A stretch of DNA of 64,000 nucleotides, taken from contig NC_088717.1 of NCBI RefSeq assembly GCF_963576615.1, positions 40,378,302 to 40,442,301 of the forward strand, written 5' to 3'. The position numbers were made by a program, and so were the translations under genes. Shown here piece after piece: positions 1-11,800 of this stretch. Source of the DNA: Watersipora subatra (taxonomy: Eukaryota > Bryozoa > Gymnolaemata > Cheilostomatida > Watersiporidae). Position 1 is the stretch's first letter, and every line of letters starts with the position of its first letter. A model generated the notes under the pieces. The model made no database searches. It was not told the DNA's origin and saw only the letters and a program-made list of their open reading frames with translations.

Positions 1-74
1 ATAATCACATATATATATATATATAGAGAGAAAGAGAGAGAGAGAGAAAGAGAGAGGGAGAGGGAGAGAGAGAG
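1..74. repeat. AT and GA simple repeat
   Basis: A short (TA)n run is followed by a purine-rich (GA)n run that abuts the left end of the hAT-type element. It is low-complexity DNA with no coding potential. Because the flank is repetitive, the target-site duplication of the neighbouring element cannot be read here. Confidence 0.9.
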
Positions 75-316
75 AGAGCTGCACAACGATTATAAAAATT
101 GATCGCGATTAATAACTTGTCTGAACCAGTTAATCTTCGATTAATCTTAGAATTAATCTAGCAAAAACCTGCATATTCAAAAACAAATAATACAACTACA
201 TATAGATTAATTATATTTTAAACAATTGTTAGCAGTAGTACATGTTATGTACAATGTACATAAGTTACAATGTAATTATTATTATGAGTATGAAAACGGT
301 CAATGAAAGTCTATAA

Positions 317-640
317 TTAAGTCAGCCAAGAGTTGAGGCAGCACAGTTTATTCACATTATCTGAATAAAGAAATGCCCTCTTCCTACATACAACATTGCT
401 AGCTTTAGAGAATAGCCGCTCACAGGTAGACCTGCCAACCCAAGAGTGGGGCAATGCGTGAGATTTGGTTTTGGGGCAACTGATGTAGCAATGATAGTAT
501 ATATGAAATTGTGGAAATTGGGGCAAACATCTCACGCATTTTTATTTTTTCTTTGGGGTGATTGCGTGAGTCTCACGCCCAATGTGTGAGAGTTGGCAGG
601 TATGCTCATAGGGGACAGTAGTGCCGGTTGTCACTAGTAG
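317..640 (-). pseudogene. hAT transposase C-terminal (dimerisation) remnant, split by a MITE
   Basis: On the minus strand, 317-429 encodes ERLFSKASNVV, then CRKRAFLYSDNV and LCCLNSWL before a stop. This matches the conserved hAT dimerisation block (xERxFSxAGxxVxxxRxxLxxxNVxxLxxLxxN). The frame is broken by the MITE at 430-601. Beyond it, at about 602-640, the same frame continues as LLVTTGTTVPYE, the usual residues just before ERLFS. With one copy of the target duplication removed, the two pieces join in frame. No catalytic region is visible upstream, so this is a fossil. The hAT assignment is confident; the exact upstream limit is not. Confidence 0.7.
430..601. mobile_element. 172-bp MITE, copy 1 (hAT-like, 8-bp target duplication)
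   Basis: The ends are ACCTGCCAAC and GTTGGCAGGT. The flanks carry an imperfect 8-bp direct repeat (GCTCACAG on the left, GCTCATAG on the right). The interior has several TGCGTGAG/CTCACGCA inverted motifs. It is nearly identical to the copy at 758-929. It interrupts a hAT transposase remnant, so it inserted after that sequence was established. Confidence 0.8.
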
Positions 641-757
641 CCTATTAGTTATTGTCTGCGACAGCTGGTGATGATTTCTGCGCGGTAGGATGAGAATTAG
701 TTAAAATATATCTTAATGATGATGTGCTGTGGTGGTAAACAAATTTTTTCTGGCCAG

Positions 758-929
758 ACCTGCCAACCCAAGAGTGGGGCAATGCGTGAGATTTGGTTTT
801 GGGGCAATTGATGTATCAATGATAGTATATATAAAATTATGGAAATTGGGGCAAAAATCTCACGCATTTTTATTTTTTCTTTGGGGTGATTGCGTGAGTC
901 TCACGCCTAATGCGTGAGAGTTGGCAGGT
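758..929. mobile_element. 172-bp MITE, copy 2
   Basis: Same length, ends and interior as the copy at 430-601, in the same orientation. The flanks TTCTGGCC and TTCTGGCA form an imperfect 8-bp target duplication, which again points to hAT-type insertion. The short open frame through this copy is not coding. Confidence 0.8.
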
Positions 930-1601
930 ATGATTCTGGCATATACTGCACTTCGCTTTCTTGTTTACGCTTCCAACAACCTACAGAAATGCGCTACCTA
1001 GGTTGGAAGACATTTTTCTGCTTTCATGTTCCAATAAAGTGTCAATTTTATATTACTAATATTCTGAAGCTGAAATATGATGGTGGTTTTTTTGAAAAAT
1101 GAAAATACATGTATAATTTACTTTAAAAAGCTTTTAAAAATAAACAAAAATAAACTGTAAGATATTAAATAATACTGAAATCACTTTTAATGCTATTACC
1201 TAGAAACATGTTCAAACAACTAACAACATGGCCGCTTACAGCTGGATCGGCACGGCGCTTGTGCATTGTGTTGTATAAACAAGTTTAATGTTAGAGACTC
1301 ACTATGTTTTCATAGTTGAGTGCAAAATAATTGTGGTTTAATTTATTGGTAAAGAAAGTGTCTTGTCATCATATTTATTTGTTAGTAAATTAAATGGTAG
1401 TAACCTGCTACGTTAGAATACTAACGTATGGTACTAAACAGTACAAAGGAAAGGAACCACATCAAGATCACCACCTGCATTTTAATTGAAGATTAATTGG
1501 CCCAACTCAGTTAATCGTTTATTTGTATTAGTCGTGTTAATCGTTTAATTAACGCGATCATTGTGCAGCTCTAATATATATACATATATATATATATATA
1601 T

Positions 1602-1990
1602 ACTACATGTATATGGATAAACACATGCATATACTACATGTATATGTATAAACACATACATATACTACATGTACATGTATAAACACATGCATATACTACA
1701 TGTATATGTATAAACACATACATATACTACATGTATATGCATAAACACATACATATACTACATGTATATGTATAAACACATACATATACTACATGTATAT
1801 GCATAAAAACATACATATACTGCATGTATATGCATAAAAACATACATATACTACATGTGTATGCATAAACACATACATATACTACATGTATATGTATAAA
1901 CACATACATATACTACATGTATATGCATAAAAACATACATATACTACATGTGTATGCATAAACACATACATATACTACATGTATATGTAT
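1602..1990. repeat. Minisatellite, 31-bp unit, about 12 copies
   Basis: The unit contains ACTACATGTATATG followed by TATAAACACATACAT. Successive ACTACATG motifs are 31 bp apart (for example 1633 and 1664). Units vary at a few positions (TATATG, GTATATG, GCATAAA). The peptide-like open frame on the minus strand is only the translated repeat. Confidence 0.9.
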
Positions 1991-2603
1991 ATGAATTATT
2001 GTACAATCAACAAATTAAATATGTAATCATCAATATTTCAACAGCTCATTGCATCAAAGGCAGACTAATGGAGGTACATGTAAATCTATAACTGATTTTT
2101 ATATACTAAGTTTCCATAGAGTGCTAGTGTAGTGACACCTGAGAGTTCCAGTTCCGAAGTGCTACACTGGGCTGACAAGCAGATCATGTTAGCATGGGGC
2201 GCTATGGTAGAGCGATGGGTGTGCGACACATTATGTCAAGGCTGTATCTAGCTATCTTATGTCAAGGTCGCAAGCAAGAGCTGTTTGTCGCTTTATGAGT
2301 GGGGTTCCTACCCTAAACTTAATTATACTTGCTGTTAGACTAACTAACCAGTAAAATTATACAACTTGCTTTCCAAATCAGGTAAATAATATTACTATCG
2401 TAGACGGAAAAGCACACCTTTCATGAAACAGTACAAGTAAAAAAAGTAGCAGAGTTTTGGCACATATGAGGTCCTTTTATGCAGCGAATGTGAGTCAACA
2501 CACATTTGAACATATCAGCGACAATGATACAAGATAAAACAGTGGAAAGAAAAGACGAACGTCTGCCGGGTTTCGAAACAGCCAAACTAAAAGATCACAA
2601 TAC
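1991..2603. other. Downstream part of an ABCC intron
   Basis: No exon, element ends or RNA gene were recognised here. The exon that should follow Walker A (starting SSLL or similar) was looked for on the minus strand and not found. The intron therefore continues past this stretch or off the window. Confidence 0.5.
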
Positions 2604-2816
2604 CTTTCCTGAGCCGGGAGGGCCGACAATGACAATCAGGTGTCCCCTGTGAATGCTGAAAGTGAGAGTCTGGAGTGAGGCAGCGTAGCTAATCTTGTCT
2701 CCCGTAGCAGGAGGAAACGCTGAAAAATTCTCAAATGACACAACGAGATCCTCAGGCAATTTTATCCCACAGGACGAGTAGACGTCATGTGACTTTTCTT
2801 CTAGGAGGAGAAAGTC
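2604..2816 (-). CDS. ABCC4-like: ABCC exon 9: start of nucleotide-binding domain 1
   Basis: A 71-codon phase-0 exon that begins DFLLLEE, the usual lead into NBD1, and ends exactly on the Walker A lysine (IVIVGPPGSGK). The donor GTATTG follows directly. The serine and leucines that normally follow the lysine would be in the next exon, which is not visible. The second and third residues of the motif are both proline (GPP), where human ABCC4 has proline then valine. Confidence 0.85.
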
Positions 2817-5800
2817 CTGAAAATAATGATGGATGATCATGATTTTTCCTCCAGCGTCGGAACACATAGCCTTAGATCAATAGATTGTATCTCAACTACA
2901 GAGAACAAAATGTTTCGTATTAAAACTAAAACTCATCATACAAGAATGGTAAAAAAATTGAAATTACATCACGGAAAAAACTGGAATGTATGAACAGATA
3001 GTTTTCGATTTTACATCAATAACTGATAAAAAAAACAATTTAATTTGACGTTAATAACCCGAAATAGAACAAAACTATACATCTTCAAATACTATTGAAT
3101 ACAATAAAAAAATATGATGACTTGAGGGAACAAAGGTTGGCTATGCTTGTATAACCGATCATATCAAACTAAGAAAGATTAGGAGGATTAGGATTAGGAG
3201 GTAGCCTGTGTACTCTGTTTCACAAAATAAGCTAAAATAATGCTACTATGTATGCAGAGGGAAAAATGTGATAGACTCCCTAGCAGTTTGCAACTGAAAA
3301 TATATTTAAATAATGACTCTGTTATCAGTTCCATCAGTAAACTGGACAAACCTGTTACCTGAATTTTCTTTATAGTGTTGAGGGCCTGAGATCCATAGAA
3401 TATGCCAAGAGGTAGCATGAGGACTATGCTGATCTTGAGTATATCAAATAGAGCCAAAGCTATGCAAATCTGCAATAAATAAGTTTAATTTTACATTGCT
3501 ATTCTTGGTAGTTGTGGCTGCATGCAAATATTCATTCATATGTGTAGAACAAACTATAACACTGTTCAGATATGAACATAATATAATATGTTACTTTATA
3601 AATAAACATTGGAATGTGTACCTAACATGTTATATCATCCTTGAGATATGTATCTAACATGTCATATAATCCTTGAGATATGTATCTAACATGTCATATA
3701 ATCCTTGAGATATGTATCTAACATGTCATATAATCCTTCAGATGTGTATTTAACATGTCATATAATCCTTCAGATGTGTACCTAACATGTTATATAATCC
3801 TTTAGATATGTATCTAACTTGTTATATAATTCTTCAGATATGTATCCACTAGAAATTCCCGTCATACAGCCCACGACCAAAGTGATATTGGAAAGAAGAA
3901 AGGGTACTGATGGTTGAGAAACGCAATATTAGCAGTCAAATGTCACTGCAGTGCAATAGGATAACTGCAATGCTAGCTGTAATGTACTGGGTGTTATTAT
4001 GTACAAAAAACAGCAATAATGAAAGGAAAAGATTATATGTTTATATCTCTCCCCCTGCAATAGGATAAATGCAATATTGGCCAATATTAAAAGTAAAATG
4101 CACTGATATTATTGGAATAACCAATATTATTAATATAGTAATACAGTAATAATAGAAAACCAATGCACAATTTTGTTTACAATTCAAAACTTCATAGCTA
4201 ACAATATCAATAAGTTGTGATATTTATATAGATCTTTAGAAAATCTATTTAACAAAACTATTTAGAAAAAATAATAACAGTAACATATTGCCCAACATCA
4301 GTCACTATATACTTTGATCTTGTAAATTTGAATAATTATTCTTATAATTAAATCTTATAAAATCGAATAATTATTCTTATAATTAAATATTGTAATACTC
4401 TCATAAGAATCGTTAGAAAAAATATCATCGTTATTTCCTTTACTTTCACTGCTTTGGACATCAGTTGGAATACCAAAGTACTCACAAGTGTCCAAAATCT
4501 TAGTTACTTTGAAATCGGCAAAAAAGAAACGATTACTTTTCAGTACTTTTACGTTAATTACAGAAACCTTCGGCAATTGGACAACGCTATAGACTGGTGA
4601 AATCATGAAATGTGCACGTTTCTTTTTCATGAAATGCGCATGGCTTAATGGTTCTATTCTCTGTCGCTCGACATTTCGTTTGCCGGTCTTAATTTTGATA
4701 AAAATAAGGCTTGGCAAGTTTTAATAACGATTTTAGGCCGAATTAATCTGTCTATTTGTGTATAATCCGATCAGATGGAAAGGTTTAGGAAATTTTCTAC
4801 AAATAATAAAGACTTGGTAACATATTTAAATAGGTTTATATGTGTTTTGTATCGTTATTATACTTAAACGACTCCATTGAAAAATGGTTAAATTTTTTGA
4901 TGAGATTTCGGTACAAAGGTTTGCGACGGCCGTTGATGAATAATTTTCATGAGTTGTGTGCACATATGCATTTATCATAAATCTCCCAAACAATCGCTTC
5001 GCTTGTGTTTGGTCGTGAGAATGCTGACTCAGAGAAAGGGTTCAGTAAATCAAGAGTAGATGCTGAGAGCAGCAGACGTACCATCTTCATGTTGAGGTTA
5101 GAATTGGTGAGATAGAGTGCTGTAGCAAGAACCAACATAACGAGTTTATTGTAAGAGAAATAGTAGGCTAGCTGGAATGCCCTCCCAAATGCTAAAGAAC
5201 GCAGCTTCTTTAGTTCGTGCCTAAAATAGAGTCAGGTTATAAACCAATGAAACTCAGATAATAGAAGGAAATACCCATTTCAGCCATTTGTCTAGAAAAC
5301 AAGGCAATATATATTACATATTGCCATTCCAGACATACTAGAAATTATACTGCCAGTACATAACAAGCATGCAATATTTGTAAAATATCCCTATTTACAA
5401 CAAGCTGACTGAGCCTCCGTTTTTGTCACGGCATGAACCTCACAGCAAATTGTAATCATATCAAAGTGAACAATAGACCTAGTGTGAATATTGAGGTCAG
5501 TTTTACTGATATAAGAGCGCATGTAGACAGTCTATTGCTGTCACTGTCAATGAAATTAGGTAAAGCCAATGATTAAATTGCTGACTGGATACCCATATAA
5601 TAACCTATTTATGTTTATATAAAACGCGCAACTACACTGTCATAAATACCATATACTGTATCACGGGTCGGCAACCTTTCCCACTTAAAGAGCCATTTGG
5701 TCCCATTTTCCGCAGGCAAGAACGCAATGGTGCCACAAACCATCTTTGAAACTTTAAATTACAAAATAATAAACACTGCATGTAACGTTTCTGTTTAGCT

Positions 5801-8800
5801 TTCAATGCTTTTATACCATGTTTACACCATAAAACGAAAAGGTGTGGTATGTATAACAATTTAACTGCTGAGAAAACAAAATTACAGTTTTGCAAAGAAC
5901 AATAAAATAATTTTGGTGGTTTTATTGGCCCATAAATTATTATAAGGTGTACTACCTGTATTAGGGTTGTTGTTTGTCAGCTGTGTTGTTGACGGTATTG
6001 CAGACCAAAGTGGCTGGTCAGCCTTACTAGATTACTAATTGTTTAACCCAGTTCATTGAAATAATATCAGAAGGTATCTTGTAGCGATCTGGTCCTCCAC
6101 GCGATTCCAGTAGTACGTTTTTCTGTACTTTTATGTTAAAGTTAAAGCCACGTGACGATCATGTGATAAGGTACTAATAATAATATTACATAAATAATGA
6201 CGCATAACAAGCGACAATGTTTTATCACCATAATTTCAATTTTTTAAATTATTTTACAAAATCTAGTGATAAAACTTCTATATTTTTATGAATTACTTGG
6301 CATATGGTAAAAAAGGAAAAACAATCCAAAGTCAAAGGGAGCCGCAGCGAGGGGACGAAAGAGCCGCATGCAACTCCGGAGCTGCGGGTTGCCGACCCCT
6401 GCACTACACTATACTATATACACTATGCACTACTTACACTATGCTATAGGTACTATGCACTACATACACTATGCTATAGGTACTATGCACTACTTACACT
6501 ATGCTATAGACACTATGCACTACTTACACTATGCTATAGACAATATGCACTACTTACACTATGCTATAGGTACTATGCACTACTTACACTATGCTATAGA
6601 CACTATGCACTACTTACACTATGCTATAGACACTATGCACTACTTACACTATGCTATAGACACTATGCACTACTTACACTATGCTATAGGTACTATGCAC
6701 TACTTACACTATGCTATAGGTACTATGCACTACTTACACTATGCTATAGACAATATGCACTACTTACACTATGCTATAGGTACTATGCACTACTTACACT
6801 ATGCTATAGGTATGATGCACTACATACACTATGCTATAGGTATGATGCACTACATACACTATGCTATACGTACTATGCACTACATACACTATGCTATAGA
6901 CACTATGCACTACTAACATTATGCTATAAACACTATGCACTACTTACACTATGCTATAGGTACTATGCACTAATTAACTATGATATAGACACTATGCACT
7001 ATTTACACTATGCTCTAGACACTAAGCACTACGTATACTACACCATGAACTTTTAATATTTTTATGCATTGAACTAAAAATAAGGAGATCTTACTAACAA
7101 ACAGCATGACATAGCAACCAATGGAGTTGTCATTACCTTTTGGTTATGGCTGAGTACACAAGGGCAAAATAAAAACCAAAATGGAAATTACATATAATTA
7201 CATTTGTGAAAAATGAAGAGAGTAAATGAAAATTACTTTGGCGGCACAAACACCTCAACTACTCATGGCAGTGACAATCTCACGAGAGAGGAACAAAGAT
7301 GGCTGTCTCTTGAACACTCACATTCTCAAGCGCTGCACCTGCTTGCAGAAGGTACTCTCCCAGCAGTAGATCTTAACGCTTCTGACAGCTCGTAATATTT
7401 CATGGATGATCTTCACTCTTGTGTTCGTAGCGAGAGAAATCTTGAGCCTGCCGAGTTACAGAAGGGGTGGTCACGCACTTACAAAATAACTAACTATTAT
7501 ATGTCTAAAGATTGTAGCTCCTCCTAATGAAGGAAATTGCAGATTAACACCTAATTTAAATATTTCCTTGAAGTTGCTCAGGTGCTGACAACTCCAACAA
7601 ACTTTCGCAAAATCCATATTACAACAGTAGCTACATAAGAAGAAATATATAGTTCCAAACATCACAATTGTTAAGTATTTTTTTGAATGTATATACTTAA
7701 AATTTTGCGTTCTTTTTGCATAATATCCTTTACTAAGATACCTGATTTTAATAAAAGCAGTTACAAGTTACGAGATCAAATGCACACATAAGCAGCCGTC
7801 TGGGCCGTCCAAACTTTATCTACTGAGCATGATCTAAGTTGAAAAAATTTTTTATTCTCTATACCTGAGCACTGAAAACAACTTCGTCATCCCCACTTGT
7901 ACAGGCAGCACGAGAACAGCGATGACGAGAATGGCAGCGAGGAAAGTAACGCTGTTAAATGTGTAATAGAGGTAGACACAAACGGCGGCTAAGGATAATG
8001 GGCCGAGCCAGACATAGTGAATAGCAAAGAGGCTCTGATCCAGCTTCTGTGAGTCCTGGGCCATGAGTTTGATAATGTTCTCTGGAGAAGTGTTCTGCAC
8101 TGAATGACTAGACAGATGCAATGCCTAAAAGAAAAGAAGACAACTCTCTAGTTACACGCAACTAAAGCAACAGAAAGACAGAAAAAGTGGGTTTTTAAGA
8201 GTAATTTCTGTGTTGGTTGTAAAGAAATAAACTAGATATTCCACTGTCATACAGCCCACGACCAAAGTGATATTGGGAAAAAAAAAGGGTACTGATGGTT
8301 GAGAAATGCAATATTAGCAGTCAAATGGCACTGCAGTGCAATAGGATATCTGCAATGGTAGCTGTAATGTACTGGGTGTGGGTGTTATTATATACAACAA
8401 ACAGCAATAATGAAAGGAAAAGATTATATATTTATATTTCTCCCTTGCAATAGGAGAAATGCAATATTTGCCAATATTAGAAGTAAAATGCACTGATATT
8501 ATTAGAATAACCTATATTATTAACATAGTAATAATATAAAACCAATGCACAATTTTGTTTACATTTCTAAACGTCATAGCTAACAATATCAAAAAGTTGT
8601 GATATTTATATAGATTTTTAGAAAATCTATTTAAAAAAGTGTTTGGTCATGACAAACAGCAATAATGAAATGAAAAGATTATATGTTTATATCTCTCCCC
8701 TGCAATAGGAGAAATGCAATAATAGAAGTAAAATGCACAGATATTATTAGAATAACCAATATTATTAATATAGTAATACAGCAATAATAGAAAACCAATG

Positions 8801-11800
8801 CACAATTTTGTTTACATTTCAAAACGTCATAGCTAACAATATCAAGAAGTATCAAGAAGAATATCCAAACTTAGTAATAGTAATACAGTAATAATAGAAA
8901 ACCAATGCACAATTTCGTTTGCATTTCAAACGTCATAGCTAACAATATCAAGAAGTATCAACAAGAATATCCAAACTTATAATTAAATATTGTAATAATC
9001 TCATAAGAATCGTTAGAAAAAATATCATCGTCATTTCCTTTACTTTCACTGCTTTGGACATCAGTTAGAATGCGAAAGTAGTACTCAAAAGTTTTTAAAA
9101 TGTCAGTTACTTTGAAATCGGCAAAAAAGAAACGATTTATGTACTTCTACGTTATTAACTTATTATAGAAACCGTCGCCAATTCGACAATGCTATAGACT
9201 GGTGAAATGTGCACGTTATTTTTTCGTGAAATGCGCACGACTTAATTGTTCTCTTTTCTGTCGCTCGGCATTTCGTTTGCCGGCCTTAATGTTGATAAAA
9301 GTAAGGCTTGGCCAGTTTTAATAACGATTTTCGGCCAAATTAATCTGTCTATTTGTGTATAATCTGATCAGATGGGTAAGGTTTAGGAATATGTCGACAA
9401 TTTTCAAAGACTTAGTAACATATTCAAATAGACTTGTATGTATTTTGTATCGTTATTATACTTTAACGACTCTACACAAAAATGGTTAAATTTGTTGATG
9501 AGATTTCGATACAAGGGTTTGCGAGGGTTGATGAATAATTTTCGTAAGTTGTGTGCACATGCATTTATCATAAAAACTCTCAAACATTCGCTCCGCTCGT
9601 TTGTTCGTGGTAAAACAAGTTGAACAAGCATGGAGCAAATTCTAAATTCTCTTTTGATCACAAGAGAATGTAATAAAGAAGCTTTGTTCTCAGACTATTT
9701 AAAGTTTCCCAGAAATTAGCATATGCTCCTGACAAGACGACAACCAACCTTTAGTAGTGAGTGATTCTAGTTCATGCCGATGTTTATTCAGTTAAACTTC
9801 CCTGCTTGCTCAAGAATTATTCCATGTATAAACCTTAACTGATCATTGCCAAACAGAAACAAATCTATCAGAAAACAAGTTTCAAATAGGAAAAAATTTA
9901 TAGATTGTCTTATTTTAAAAAAGTTTCGCTTAATTTATCAAAACTTATATTACTTAAATTAAGAAAGAACTCTGCCAACATGAAAACTTAGAGCTGAGCC
10001 CTTTTGTGTCACTTTATTATCAGCTTACTGCCTACAATATAGAAAACCACATTATTCTGGGTTTTTTTCTATCACAAAAACTTGCTATGGCCTGCATCCG
10101 TAAGCAGCAATATAGGAAATAAACATTTGCAATTTGACAAGAAACCATTTTTGGGCTAACAGAAGCAACGAGTGATTGAACAGAAACCATCTATGATCGA
10201 CGCTATCAATAATACCAGTCCTTGGTGATGTACTCTAACAACTCCGATGTACTCTGACTCCACAAGTCATTAATAATCTATATTCTTGCAAAGATGCATC
10301 ACTGCAAAAAGACCACAAACGTCAATGTGCCCGACTAGTAGCCTCCATTACTTAGGAGGTGAATGTGTGTTCTTCTGCTCACCTTTCGGTACATAAGGGA
10401 GGTGCAGGCCACCCGCATTTTCATGCCAAGTAAATAATTGGTGTGAAAGGTTGGGTGGGCGAGGACTGTGATAAGGATATAGGAAACACTAAGAGAGGCA
10501 GCATAAACATATGCTAGGGTCACATCTGTAGTGATCCCAGTGAAGAAAGACACAAGCTCTCCAATGAGATATACTTGGACTAGACGTAGACATTCCTGCA
10601 ACAGACAGTTTCTACTTGGCCACAAGAAAAGAATAGCTCAAATACAGCATACTAAAGGTCGCTAAAGGTCGCTATGAGTATAATAACAACAATAATATAT
10701 ATATATATAAATCTCGGTGTTTGTTATTTGTGTGTTCAGTTATAGCGACAAAGTTTTAAGTACCAAAAATCCGCTTCGCAATAGATTTAAACTTAGAACT
10801 TCCAGGACTGCAGGCACACATTCTATCTGCTAATGCCTCACGGCCTACTCGCAATATAATGGAATAATTATGCACATAGTTATTACACCTGCCAATCTCA
10901 AATGGCAATGGGTCAAAATACTGACACTTCAACTAATTTACTAAAAAAATTTTACTAGAAGAAAAATACCTCGGATTTTCCCAAAATGCTATAAATATAT
11001 GTATATATAGTACCAACTTTATAGCATAAACTAATTAAACTTATAGCAGACAAAAACTGTGCATTCATTTATATTATCTATTAGATCATAAAATCTATTA
11101 TTATTATGAAAAATTGATGAAATACCAGAGATGATGTTAAAAGTATGAGGAACAGTTGCCCAAATAATGGTAGAAGTGATTGGACTAAAGTGACTAAAGC
11201 CTTTTCAAGACCCTGTGCACTTTGTTTTGAAAGACTTGAATGTGCTCAGCACACCAAAATAATCGGAGCCCGATACTGTGTCATATCATCCACATAGTGC
11301 TACAACTCTAAGTCCCCAAATACCAACAAATTCAGCCTTTAAGCTCTCTTGAGAAGCTAACATAATAATAATAAAAACAAAAAGAAGCTATGCAGGTACC
11401 TACATATTATTGCAAGAGAATTAAACTGTGTCAAGAGAATAATGGTTTCCCTATTAAACTGTAACAATAAATTCAATCTAGGCTAGAAATCATTTGGCCT
11501 GTGCTTCTGACTAACCAGCCATTAGAGAAATAAATAACTTGCACGCTTGCCAAATGGTTGTTTGGCTAGAAACTCAGACTAAACCATACATGAGATCACC
11601 ATATACAGTTGAAATAAATCCCTGCGAAACCTAGTACTTTGAACTAATTAGACCCCAAAAATACAGAAGCGAGTAGTTGTCTGTTCATGCAGTTTCAAAG
11701 AGAACATCATGATTGCGTGTCAAACTTCATGAATGCGCCCACCCATACGCTGTTTCAGCAATGTTGCTCTCTTTAAATTCTACTGCAAATGACACACAGA

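Larger units (their letters stand above)
75..1572. mobile_element. Non-autonomous hAT-type DNA transposon, about 1.5 kb
   Basis: The two ends are inverted repeats. The left end reads AGAGCTGCACAACGAT (75-90) and the right end ATCATTGTGCAGCTCT (1557-1572). Both ends continue inward into ATTAATCG-rich subterminal sequence, a look common in animal hAT elements. Inside is the C-terminal dimerisation region of a hAT transposase on the minus strand. The element is far too short to hold a full transposase, so it is a deletion derivative. Two copies of a 172-bp MITE sit inside it (430-601 and 758-929). It lies downstream of the last visible ABCC exon, probably within an intron of that gene. Confidence 0.7.

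Noticed and set aside
4355..4717. 120-residue minus-strand frame in dispersed repeat copy 1
   Set aside because: The frame is not open in copy 2, and the sequence resembles nothing known.
6304..7056. 250-residue repetitive protein across the 30-bp array
   Set aside because: The unit length is a multiple of three without stops, so several frames are open. There is no exon context, and the array is in an ABCC intron on the opposite strand.
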